Shown here: positions 52,744 through 64,000 of the stretch, one piece after another
How positions within the stretch are numbered: the stretch's first letter is position 1
Layout: each line of letters begins with the position of its first letter
Source: Cryptomeria japonica
Lineage: Eukaryota; Streptophyta; Pinopsida; Cupressales; Cupressaceae
NCBI RefSeq assembly: GCF_030272615.1
Contig: NW_026728906.1
Location: 310,001 to 374,000, forward strand
Direction: 5' to 3'
Length of the DNA: 64,000 nt
Notes under the pieces: generated by a model
Database searches by the model: none
What the model saw: only the letters and a program-made list of their open reading frames with translations
What the model was told of the DNA's origin: nothing
Made by a program: the position numbers and the translations under genes

Positions 52744-55700
52744 ATTTATGCCAAAACAACCACTTTATATCACTAGTTCAAATCAAATATCTATGCCAAA
52801 AGATCAGCCTATGCAAATTTTACCACACCAGAAAGTGCCAAAAAGCCAGCACACAAGGATCGGCTTTTTAATAAAATATCCCAAACCTTTACACATGCAG
52901 ATTGACCATAGTAAAATAATTGATCGTCTTATTAAAATTGAAGACAAATCATCTTTTAGCTAATTAAGCGCTTCCACTATCCACACAATAATGTGTTCCT
53001 AAAAAATCGCCCTACAGTAGAGCTTCAAATTTGTCAACTTGGTCTCCATGATCAACAATTTAATAAAAAATATATATAATTTAAAATACACTAATCAACC
53101 ATGAAATAAAATCTCCTATTTTTATTTTATTATTTATACGATGAATTTTATAAACTTCAATTCATCGGGATTTTTAAAATCACAGTAGAAACACCTTCGG
53201 ATTATCATGTCCTCACAAGAACACAAAAATATTATGGCACAAATCCACATTCCTTTCAGATGCTCAACCTCAATCAAAACCTCTATAAATCTGCAGTCAT
53301 AATTAAAATAAATTACAAACATGTGAGTACCAAAAAACTAGTGGAGCTCAAAAAAAGAAAATGCACAGATTGAGATGAATGATAAACTCTTAATATCTTT
53401 GATCAACTTAGGGGTGATTAAAAATACATATCTAATACAGTTCCACCTATAATATCAGATGCTATCTAGAATCATGTAATGTTTCATGGATAAGATTAAC
53501 ATAACCAGGCATTATTCTAACAACTAACCATCTAGCAAACTTACATAGAAGAATATTCTAGTTAGAATATCATACACTAACAACACATAGCTTGAAAAAT
53601 TGGCGTAGGCTATTTTGGGTTCATGGAGGTGCGAGCAAACGTTAATCTATAGTAAGTGAAATTGCTCAAACCCACAAAAAGGTCATTTGGAGCTCGTCGA
53701 TTTTGCACAAGTCACGAGTTTTCTCTTGCACAAGTGTTTATCCTTTTGTAGACTACGGTCTTCTTCAGCATGGTTTTCTATGTGGTTTTCTTCTATTTTT
53801 TTGTGTGTGCCTGGTTTATTCGTGTGTGTACCTAATGTTCAGATTGCTTTGGAAAACCAGGTTATTTCCCCTGTTGGTGAACTTTTAACTAGCACATTTT
53901 TCAAGGACTAGTGCACCCAACACCCCTATTTTGCTAAAATAGGCTCAACTGTTGAGAGATGAAAGTGGACCTTGTAATTTGCATGAATCTAATTTGTTTT
54001 GTTGTCCCATCACAACAAAATGTTTCGAAAAGGTGTGAACTTCATATAAACACAACTCCCTTTCCCATTCTAGGAATCAATGTACTCAATATAGAAAACC
54101 AAAAAACCTAGTCAATCAAGCATTCAGGGAGCGAAACGATAAAGAAGTCCCAATTTGATTATTCAATCATTGAAATATATGCTATAGCAATTATGATCAA
54201 GTGTATTATGTAATTCGTACCTAAGATAAGGTGTCATCATTTCACCATTTATCATTTTCTTAGCCTCTTTTCTTGTGGGGGCATGCATCCTATCTCACCA
54301 TTATCATTGTTGAAGAGAGAACACTAATACGCGGTTTGGATAAGGTAATCCCTTATATGAAATAACCATTTCTCCCAATTTTCTCTATCTACAGGTCCAA
54401 ATCCGATAACAAGAAAGTTAAAGAAAAGTAGACCAGACATTAGCAGGCATCACAAAACATTGATTGAACGAAAACCCTAAGAACAGGGCACCCAGCAGTC
54501 ATTGACCCATATTTTTAAGAGGCAAGTGATCAAATATTGTCGATTTCATTTTCGATCATCTCTCAATTTTCCCTCAACTTTAGACACGGATCTCCAACGT
54601 TTCTCTCTAGTACAATTAGCTTCATATTACAGTCCCAATTTCCTCTCTATGTCTCCATCTCAGATATGTCTTACTCTTTCTATATTTCATCTTGTATCTA
54701 CTACATTCTATAAAACTTAGTCATTTTACCATTGTTAGACTAGTTCATCTATAGACACTTCACTGTCTCCATCTCATGCAACAAAAGGAACAGGAACCTA
54801 ATTTCGTATCCCTTCCTTAAAGACAACAACTAGTCCTATTCTTATTACTAATTATGTTGTGTCAACTAAGATCTTCTAGCTTACATTGGTCAATCGTAGG
54901 ATCTTGTTTCCTCCATTTCAAGGTTTACATTGATTTATGAGATGGTATGATTATATATGCTACATAAACCAACATTTTTTAAGGTATGATCCCATATTGT
55001 ATTGGTATAAAATTGGTGGTACTGAAACCAACATTGATATAGAAAAAAATAGACATTTTTATTTCTAACGTGTTTCCATCTACATCTTTCACTTGTCTTG
55101 CAATTGTGTACATTCTCATGTAAATACCAACGATGTTATACTCGCGCCCTTTTATGCTTCATACCATAATGTGACTCCTCTAATTCCATAAGACCAGGAG
55201 TGCGCAAGGAGTGTAATGCTTCGTGTGGTTCATGTAACTAAACTCGGCTTCTATTTGTAGATATGAGCAAAGGTTGTGTTTTTATCACTTAAAATGTGCT
55301 TTATATGTTTTCTTAAATGCTCACATATACATACTGGTGGCATAAAATGAAAGTAAGCGTGTAGGACTCAATAGAATATAAAATAGTGACTAGTGATTTA
55401 GAACTTTCCTTGGTGTAACCCAATAAAAAATATTGAAAAGAATGGAGTTGTACCCTCATCTCTAGTATCAATTAAATGCAAGATTCACAAGCCAACTTCT
55501 CAATTTGAGTCTTAAATACAAAGTGGACATTACCTAGCACTTATGTAATTTCGTACAATATTGTATTCTTGTGGAAAGAGCTTGCTTAACAATATGCTCG
55601 AGTTCTACGCTCATTGACTAATTCTCTCCAATGACAAAACTTATGTTTCCATGAGTTGAAATCTAGAATCTCCATTTCCAAGTGTTGCACCATCTTATTA

Positions 55701-56738
55701 CTCGACGTTTTTCTTCATCCAAATCTATTGATTGATATCTTCATTATTTTATAGTCTCTCTTTTCAATGTCTTCCCCCAAGCTAAACTATGCAACCAAAT
55801 AGCGTTCACTTCCTTGTCAACCTCAATCAAAACCTAGAATAAAAAACATGCACCTAGCTATCAAATATGGAATAAAATACATGCACTTGTCTAAAACAAA
55901 TTAGCACTTCCCTAAATAAATCATGTAGAAAACTTTCTCCAATACCAACCGATCGATAATCAAATCGAATATTCCATTCTAATCTCACCATCGCTGATTT
56001 TTGTTCTCTTCACTTATGTGCCGATCCAATGCACTATGCTACTGATGTGAACATTCAGAAAGCCAAAATTGGTATCTTCTACATCTACACCTTCCACTTG
56101 TCTTGAAATTTTGTATGTGGTCAAATTTTGTGCCTACAATGTTATACATAATATTTCGCACCCCTTTGTGATTTATAACAATATGTCACCCCTGTAATAC
56201 CACAAGACTATTTAATAAAGAGTATGTTGATTGAATAAGATTTATGTATTTGAAATATGCTTCTTTTTTGTTGTGAGCATGTACTATGTTTTTCATCAAC
56301 TCAAGACATTATTGTTGCAGTTTCTTAAGAATTTGAGTATCTGCAGTAGTTGCATAGAATGAAAATGAGCAAGCTTCAAAGACATAGGTTATATAGACAT
56401 CGAAGGCATGAAAGAAGAGGTCGTGAAGCTTTAGAATGAACTGATGTATGAAGCTCTATTTTATTAGATCATTTATAAATGCATGGGAAAAGTAGAAGAT
56501 TATGATATTTGCAGATCTCACTGATAATGTATGAGTTATATCTATTATCTTATTCTTGATGGAAATGCGATTGCCAATTTCTCAATATGACGACACTTTT
56601 ATCTTCTTCGTATCAATCAACAAATACCTTGAGATATTGGAAATTATATTCAAAATGCGCTTACAACTTACCTTAAAATGTGTTACAGCAAAGTGAAATT
56701 TTAATGTTGTCATCAAAGGGACAAAACGACATCAATAT

Positions 56739-56958
56739 TTAATTCTCAATCTTTGGAATATGATGAGGACATACTGATGTCCAAAACAGATGCTATGAAT
56801 GGCACAAGAGGACGCCAATAACCCTAAAATGATAGTTTTATTCAACGGTTAATTTTCAATCTTTGGAATATGATGAGGACATGCTGATGTCCAAAACAGA
56901 TGCTATGAATGGCACAAGAGGACGCCAATAACCCTAAAATGATAGTTTTATTCAACGG
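56739..56958 (-). terminator. 110-bp tandem duplication with two poly(A) signals, copy 5
   Basis: Same arrangement downstream of the fifth germin-like gene. The distal repeat has a private T to C change at 56745, so here the two 110-bp halves differ at two bases. The AATAAA signals are unchanged. Confidence 0.65.
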
Positions 56959-57015
56959 TGAGAAAAAAGAATTGGGAAAGACGGTCTTCATTGGGAGACC
57001 TCTTGTTTGTTTTGT

Positions 57016-57776
57016 TTAGTATGCGAATTTCTTTTGAATGTAATTCACCAGTTCCTGGGTGATGCGGAAGGCCTTGCTCAAAACGGAATCGGGGAGAGGG
57101 GGATTCGCCGCAAACAGAGAATTGGCGATTGTCTGAACTCCGGGAAACTGGCTGCTCAATCCAGCTATGGCCACTGCATTTTCATGCCCCACATTCTGCT
57201 GGAAATGAACAAGTGCCTTTGGAAACACAAACACATCTCCCTTCTCCAAAGTTTTGCTGAAAAATTTGTTGCTGGTGTCAATGAAACCCACAAGAAGCTG
57301 GCCTTCCAGTAAAACAAGAACTTCGGTGCCTCTTGGGTGTGTGTGAGGAGGATTTATTCCACCCACTGCGTAGTCGATGCGGACCAACGATATTCCAAAC
57401 GTATTGAGGCCTGGTATCTGTTTAACGTTCGCCATCGTTACGTTGGAGCCCACATCATTGTCGGTGTTCCCTGCCTGCCCAAGTCCCCGGAAGAAGAAAT
57501 CGTTTGCTGAAACTTGCATTGGGTCTTTGCAAACGAACCCGTTCACCAAAACTGTTTAAAACAAGATCAAATCAATCTGTCTGTTAGTAACTCGACTCGT
57601 CTAATAAGCAAATCATTATCATTGTTTATGTATAAATATTCTCACTCACCGTTGCTTTCCTCATCTGCAACGCAGAAATCTTGCAAGGGATCCGGATCCC
57701 CTGCCATGACCCTGTCGCTGTAACAGCATATCAACAGAAAAAGTCCCAACGTGAAGTAAATCATCCGGTTAGCCAT
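57016..57776 (-). CDS. Germin-like protein variant Gly117, copy 5
   Basis: Exons 57776-57650 and 57551-57016 encode a 220-residue protein that differs from copies 1-4 at one residue. G to C at 57329 changes codon 117 from GCC (Ala) to GGC (Gly). The site is inside cupin motif 1, between ligands His114 and Glu119. From memory, both Ala and Gly occur there in germin-like families, so the protein is likely still active. A second change, G to C at 57765, is silent in Arg4 (CGC to CGG). Splice sites, signal peptide, cysteines and all four ligands are intact. This is the only copy that can be told apart by its coding sequence. Confidence 0.94.
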
Positions 57777-57839
57777 TGTAATAGAAACGCAGACACAAGA
57801 GATCAGGATATGAATGTCTATTACAAACCCATTACACGC

Positions 57840-57939
57840 TTTATATAGCCCAAACCATAACTCTCCGCAAAGACTAATTCATCTTGACTCCGTATATTTC
57901 ACGGATCCTTCCAGAGTTGTTGCTCTTTTCCTTACGTCA
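57840..57939 (-). promoter_or_regulatory. Core promoter of germin-like copy 5
   Basis: Same TATA box (57847-57840), TTGACT and TGACGTAA, with no difference seen. Confidence 0.65.
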
Positions 57940-60587
57940 CACTAAGTCTTACTGCATGTGGTTGTCTCGCCTGCTACCGCAGATGTATTCTCACCATCCT
58001 TTCATTAACGTTGAAATTTTCTATCTTCTCCCTGCCCTGCTGCGTATGCCTATCTCAAGATCAACTTACCTCCTGCCTTACACGTATTCTCGCCATCGCC
58101 ATCATTTTAGTAATGTGGAATTGTTTAGACTTAATTGGAACGGTGGGCTTCTTCAAAGGAAACAATATATAAATCTTTCTCCACCGTGGGAGAATCGGTA
58201 TGAGAGGAAAGTTTCTTTCTTGGAGTTGGATATTGGCCTAAAGACTGTCCATGCTTTGTACCCTTTTTCAATGAGATTTTTATCTCTCGTCATTTAAATT
58301 AATTTATGTTACTCAATGTTTATTTCTCAGATTGTCTATGTTCTAGGACAGAAAAACATTGCTCAAAATAACTTATGTTCATTTACTTTACATTGAATGC
58401 GTTGATTAGAATATCTATTTCACATCCATCTACAATTTTGAAGTCAAGTAGGTGTATTACTTTTCTTTAGCAGTTTTGGAGACCTAAATTATAGGTTTAA
58501 GACAACATATGCAAACATAAGAACCAATTTATGGAGGATAAATGTATAAGAAGATAGATTTTGGAGAGGTATTCTACAAGAAAAAAAACTTTTTGGTGGT
58601 GTTGAGAATCCCATCTTGGAAGAGACCATGTTGTCCAAGGGATCTAGTATTTAGAATTATTTAAGATCGTTTTATTTTTCCAAACCCTAGAGGGTAGATG
58701 GGTAGCGGAAATAGAATCCGGTTTTGACATTACAATTCACTAGAATCCATCACCTCTATAAGATATAACCTTATTAAGACGTTGATGTCTGATTTTCAGA
58801 ATGTCATGGGTGAGTAGTTTGAATGCATCTTGAACTACCTTGGGTCAAGGTACAACAGTGACTAAAAATCGTACCGCTTCCAATACTCATAACTATAATG
58901 AATGTAAACCGCGATATTTTAGAGAAAAGAGCCTTCATTCTCAAACTGTTGATGGGTGCGAAAACATTGCTCACGTTGCGTTGAGTGCGTTGCTTAGATT
59001 GTCTCTTTCACATCCATCTACAGTTGAACTCGGCCAAAATTTAATCTTTAGGTGAGTGTGTTGTTGTAAATGAAGTGCATTGTTGTAAATGAAGTAGGTG
59101 TCTTTTCTAGCAGTTTTGGAGATCAAAATTTTACCTTTAGGTGAGTGAATTCTCTTTAATAAAGTAGGTTTACTACTTTTTCTAATGTTTGAGATCTGTC
59201 TATTTCCATTTTTCGACACCAAAACTTTTCGTCCAGTTGACTGCATTGTCCTCTCGATTCTCCTTTTAACAAAGTACATACAGTTGATTTAGATGATTTA
59301 TTTTTTATTATTTTTGTGAGATATATGTTTATTTAATATTTTTTTTAACTTAATGTTTTGATGAATTAGTTGTTTGGGGTAACTAAATAGGAAAATATAA
59401 TATTAAAGATTATTTTTTTCCTCTTACTTCAATCAAATATATGAGAAAAGTATTTCATATTGATTAGACATTTCATTTTATTTATTTTTATTTATATTGA
59501 TTGAATTTTCTTTTCTTTTATATCAAATAATATGACAATTATAAATAGTTTATAAAAAATATTCAATTTGAGAAGTAAAAAATGCGTTAAAAGTGATATA
59601 TTGGGATGATTCTTGGTTGGGAAACGTTTAGTTCCATGATCCCTTGTTTACCTATCAAGAATTATCTTTTTACTCTCTTTGGATAAGGGTGGCTAACTAA
59701 TGAACTTTTTACAATTAAGAAATCAAAGTGATCAACAATCGAATATAAGGAACAAATAGAGTGAGAGGGGGAATAAAATTCTACACCTGATCGATTCATG
59801 ATTATAATAAGTGGTTCATATTATAGAAGAGCAAGTCAATAAAACAGTTTGGTCATATTTTACGCTAGTATAATCTCAGTTTTCTTGATAACTACTCGAG
59901 TACATTTTTTTTTAATATCTCTCATAGGTTTTACCTTGTCTTTCATACCACACTCACAATCTCCAATTCCCCATTGAGTTTCCACAAATGACTAATACGA
60001 AAGGTAAATCTACATCCATGTAAGAGCATGGACACCGGGAGTGATCTAATATTGGATGCAATTAAGTGAGGAATATTTTTTGAATGAATCCCTATACTTT
60101 TGGACCCTTTAATGACATGGTTTGCATAAGTAAGAAAATGTTTATTAATGTAGAGAGCATGGTTTTAGGTACTTTTCTATGTGGAGGTGATACAAATAGG
60201 CATGGGTAGCCTATGCGGTTACAGATGATTGTGGTTCTTCCATCAACGCTATTCTCTTTTTTATTGAATGATATGGTGTAATAGAAAAGTCAAGAATATA
60301 CAACTAGCAATTGCACCTTGGTGTGCAATATGTACGCCGAATAGATGTGGAATGATTATTAAAAAAAATTGATCTATTTTTTCATATATTTGTGCAACAC
60401 GTGAGATAAATTAGCAAACCATTTAGTAAATGATATTATTTATTCAACAAAGGTCTCAACATTTGAAAAAATTATAGATCCAAATCAACTATGCATCTAC
60501 TTAAACGGACAAATGCAATCAAACAAAACCCTTAAACCGGGAATATAATCGAGTTCCATTACCAATATTCTTATGTTTTGTTTGAAA

Positions 60588-61254
60588 TAGGGAGAGAAGG
60601 AGAGAGGGAGATATAGGGATATAAAGAGAGAGATAGAGGAGGAAGAGTGAGGGAAAGATAAAGGAGTGAGGAGATAGAGTTAGGCGATAAATATAGAGAG
60701 GAAGATAGAGATCGAGATTGATATAGATATGGAGAAGAATAGGGATATGGATATGAGAGGAAGAGATAAAGAGAGAGGAGAGAGAAATAGATAGAGATAG
60801 AAGAGATAAATATATAGAGAGGGGGAGAGAGAATGAGCGAGGGATAACTTTGAATCAATTGTGCATTCATTAATACAAACCAAACATAAGTGAAAGAAAA
60901 CCTTTCAATCAAAAGATAATTGAACTCCATTACCAATAGGCTCATGTTATGTTTGCAATAGTGAGAGGGGAGATATGAATAGATAAAGAGAGCGAGACAT
61001 GTCTGGAGATAGGGTGACAGAGGAAGAGAGAGCTAGAGATGGGAATGAAGAGAGGGAGGTGGCAAAGAAATAGATGGTTAAAGAGAGTGAGACGTGCCTA
61101 GATAGAGTGAGAGAGGATGAAAAGGACAAATAAAGAGAGATATAGTTGTAGAGGGATAAGGAGAAATTAAGATAAAGATTAGGAGATAGAAACGGATAGA
61201 AAAGAAGAGATACAAAGATACAAAAGGGGAGAGAGAGAGGGAGGGAGGGAGGGA
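60588..61254. repeat. Two GA-rich purine blocks, copy 5
   Basis: Same length. It carries the same A to G change (61240) as copy 4. Confidence 0.85.
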
Positions 61255-63460
61255 TATTTTTGGGCCAATTTGTAATTCAAACTCGTTAATGAAGATGTTA
61301 ACATAGGTTGACACCTAGTATGGTGGTTATACCTTTTGTAAATCTTTGAACCAATAGTAATAGTATTAACATAGTATTGAATTATTTGTAATTGCCATGT
61401 ATAACCTCATTTTGTGTGTTTTGTCACGTATGCACTATCCTTTAGTGCATTATCCACTTATACTTCTCAGTACATAATACATCTGAGGAATTTTGTAGAT
61501 AGAGTGGCAAGGGAAGAAGTTACATAGAAGTTGTATACTTCAACACTTCTCTTGTTTGTATTTATTTCTCACATTTGGGAGTCTTAAATTACACACTATA
61601 ATTATTTTCTCGATATCCATACTTGCCTTGCTTTAGCTTTACAAACAACCTTATGACCACACATAATAAGGTCAAGTCATCCTAAAGCCCATACAACCTT
61701 GCATCCCTCTAATGACATGTGTGGTTAATAATCACATTCTAAACTGAATTAACAATAGCTTCGATTTTATGTCCAACGACCATTAAGTTTAATTTAATCT
61801 AAATTGTTCTATTGATCTAGATTCTCCTTTAAATAAGAATAATATTTAAGAAGTCATAAACATATAATTTAATATTAAATTTTTTAAATACATAATTAAT
61901 TATTTTAATATTATAAACTTTTAAAAGCAATAAATATTAATAGATAAAAATTTCAAAATAAATTAAAACAAATTATTTTTAAAATTCAAAATATAATTTA
62001 AAAATAATAATATATAGAACTTTTTACATTTTTAAAAATACTAAAAAATCGAACTATTTCAACAATGAGGTTTAGACCAACCATGCACTACAATTTGCAA
62101 TCAACAAATAACAAATGGTATGAGCACTAAGTAATTCATCATATATCTTCGCATTTCTCCATCATAATCAGTAAAATTCAATTAACTTTGAGAAGTAACA
62201 AGAACCCATGCAAAATGTAGAAAGACAGCACAAACATCCACCATATCTTCAACAAAACTTATGTATTAATTTCAACAAGTCTTGGAAACAATCTCTAGCT
62301 TCCTCCTCCTACTCTACTTTCTAACAGTTCTGCTCTACTCTATTATCCACCTATTAACCTTTAAAAATGAGAAGGCAAACCTTATATAGAAGTCTTGATA
62401 CAAATGAATGTCCGAGATTGATTTGAATTTAATGGCCGAGATTTAACCATGAAACCCTAATTAGGGCTAGTTATAACAACAACCACTTTAACCAATGAGA
62501 AAACTACAACACTTTGGGCACATGTCCCTCTTTGAATGTGGATCAATGAGAAATGAGATTAGGTACATTGAATAATATTTGATGTAATGCCATATGTCAC
62601 TTGCTCCTCCTTTGATGAGTTAGGTTCAATACACCTACAAGAACTGACTTGGCATCACTGAATTGGTCTATGATGATCAAGCACCACCTTAGCTTGCATG
62701 TCTCCCTAGCAATATGTCGACACTCAACATCATCCAATTGCTTGATGTGATGGTTCATATTCTCAAATTGCATCCTCTTGAAAATCAAGTTTCTAGCTTT
62801 GATTAACTCTTCTAAAACTATTTATAACATGTAATTTTTTTCATATCAGTTATCTTTTTCTTGAATAATATTTTAGGAGATTGACAAAATACCTAGGTTT
62901 ACATTTATTATACTTTTAGTATTGTTATCTATTCTTTCATTGTGGTAGATGTAAAATGTTTCTATCATAATTTTGTGGGATACATATATGACTAATCCAT
63001 TACAATACAAGGAACATTTTGGAGCACCAACAACAACTACGTATTTAGACTTTGTTAGTGTATCTGAATGTTCCTTCTAGATAAATTTTAGAGTTGATAT
63101 TAGCTTGTTAGGATGTTGGTTTCTTGGGATTCTATGCCTGTGTGTGATGACATTTCATTATATTAATTAAAATATTTCTAATTGATAGAGTTTCTATTTT
63201 ATTTATGATTTTAATATACATATTTATATAATTTATAAAAAACTTTTCAATAAAATATTTAATATATTTATAAAAATCTTTATCATAATAATGTATATTT
63301 AATTCAAATAAAAATTTCTATCTTAATTTGTTTTAAATTTAATGAAAAATAAATAAATAAGTATAAATTATTTTGTAATTTATGAAATAGGCTCATGACA
63401 ATAACTGCATAGTTACTCTCTAGTTGGTATGATGTCAAAAAAATTAGATGCACGTAACAT

Positions 63461-64000
63461 CATTTGGCTACCAGTTGGAGGAATTGTTGAAGAGATTGTA
63501 TGGTTAATTAGTAACTTATATTTCATAAGTTTTATTTTTCAAAAAGCTTTGAATGAAACCTACACTAGATGTGTGTGCATGTAACCACCCAGATGATGGA
63601 ACTTTACTACATTTTGTGTAGTATAATTCACGAAATGATACTTCATCATTAAAATATGTGAACAATTTTTAAAATAACCAAATTGGAAAGAGCATAAACA
63701 ATACGGGGGCAAAAAGAACACAAAATATGCACTAGGAACTATTATTGTCTTCCTCCATAAAAGCCTCCACAAAAAAGTGCTTGTAATAGGAATAAATCTC
63801 TGGAAGCAATTATTCTCATCCAAAATTCATGTAACAAAGATTCATAGTTGACAAAGGATCTTTTCATCAGCAATGGAACAAGGGACACTATAGCCTAAAA
63901 AGGCAAACGTGACTACCAAAATAAAGTAAAACTAGATGAGGCCATGAGGCAAAACAAAATCTCCACATGCCCTCTAATGCTAGATAACTGGTCTAAGTGG
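63461..64000. repeat. Tandem unit, copy 6 (first 540 bp only)
   Basis: Start of a sixth copy, cut by the window edge. It matches positions 1-540 with no difference that I could see. It contains no gene or recognisable element. Its presence shows that the array continues to the right. Confidence 0.95.

Larger units (their letters stand above)
50769..63460. repeat. Tandem unit, copy 5 (12,692 bp)
   Basis: Fifth full copy and the most divergent. Private variants are 52306 (A to G), 52313 (G to A, CpG), 53386 (G to A), 56745 (T to C), 57329 (G to C, missense in the germin-like gene) and 57765 (G to C, silent). All six lie in the first 7 kb of the unit. At 58312 it carries C like copies 1-2, although copies 3 and 4 have T. 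Stretches without a gene (50769-51539, 52749-56738, 57940-60587, 61255-63460) match copy 1 shifted by 50,768. Confidence 0.97.

Noticed and set aside
1-64000. CRISPR-like or phage-like organisation suggested by the regular repeats
   Set aside because: The repeat unit is 12.7 kb, the gene has a spliceosomal intron and plant secretory features, and no short-repeat/spacer pattern exists.

Overview
The window is nuclear DNA from a seed plant. It is AT-rich and gene-poor. The only gene I recognise is a two-exon germin-like protein (GLP) with a 98-bp GT-AG intron, and a solo LTR of plant retrotransposon type lies nearby. The LTR text and the large gene-poor spacing recall gymnosperm genomes, but that guess is from memory and is weak. 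Nothing bacterial, viral or organellar is visible.

The whole window is one direct tandem array with a period of exactly 12,692 bp. Five complete copies (1-12692, 12693-25384, 25385-38076, 38077-50768, 50769-63460) are followed by 540 bp of a sixth. The array runs past both window edges, so its copy number, true unit boundary and flanks cannot be seen. The period does not change, even in homopolymers and GA-rich tracts. By eye I found only 20 variable sites, all substitutions, so the array is very young, recently homogenised, or partly an assembly product.

Layout of one unit, in copy 1 coordinates (add 12692, 25384, 38076 or 50768 for the others): 1-771, no gene; 772-1975, solo LTR in minus orientation with an ATTTA target-site duplication; 1981-5970, non-coding with an old internal duplication (4307-4600 and 5308-5612); 5971-6190, a 110-bp tandem duplication carrying two AATAAA signals for the minus strand; 6248-7008, the GLP gene on the minus strand; 7072-7171, its TATA box and likely promoter sites; 7582-8375, an old repeated upstream segment; about 8825-8950, a possible LINE reverse-transcriptase relic; 9820-10486, two GA-rich blocks; 10491-12692, AT-rich non-coding DNA with a weak LTR-like or promoter-like segment.

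Each unit therefore carries one complete GLP gene with its own promoter and 3' end. The array multiplies one secreted cupin protein at least fivefold. Copies 1-4 encode the same 220-residue protein. Copy 5 differs by one amino acid (Ala117Gly) in the metal-binding motif and one silent change. The shared variants are almost all nested along the array (1,2 then 3 then 4,5), as expected for stepwise tandem growth. Five of the 20 variable sites are CpG transitions, which argues that the copies are real and methylated rather than a duplicated consensus.
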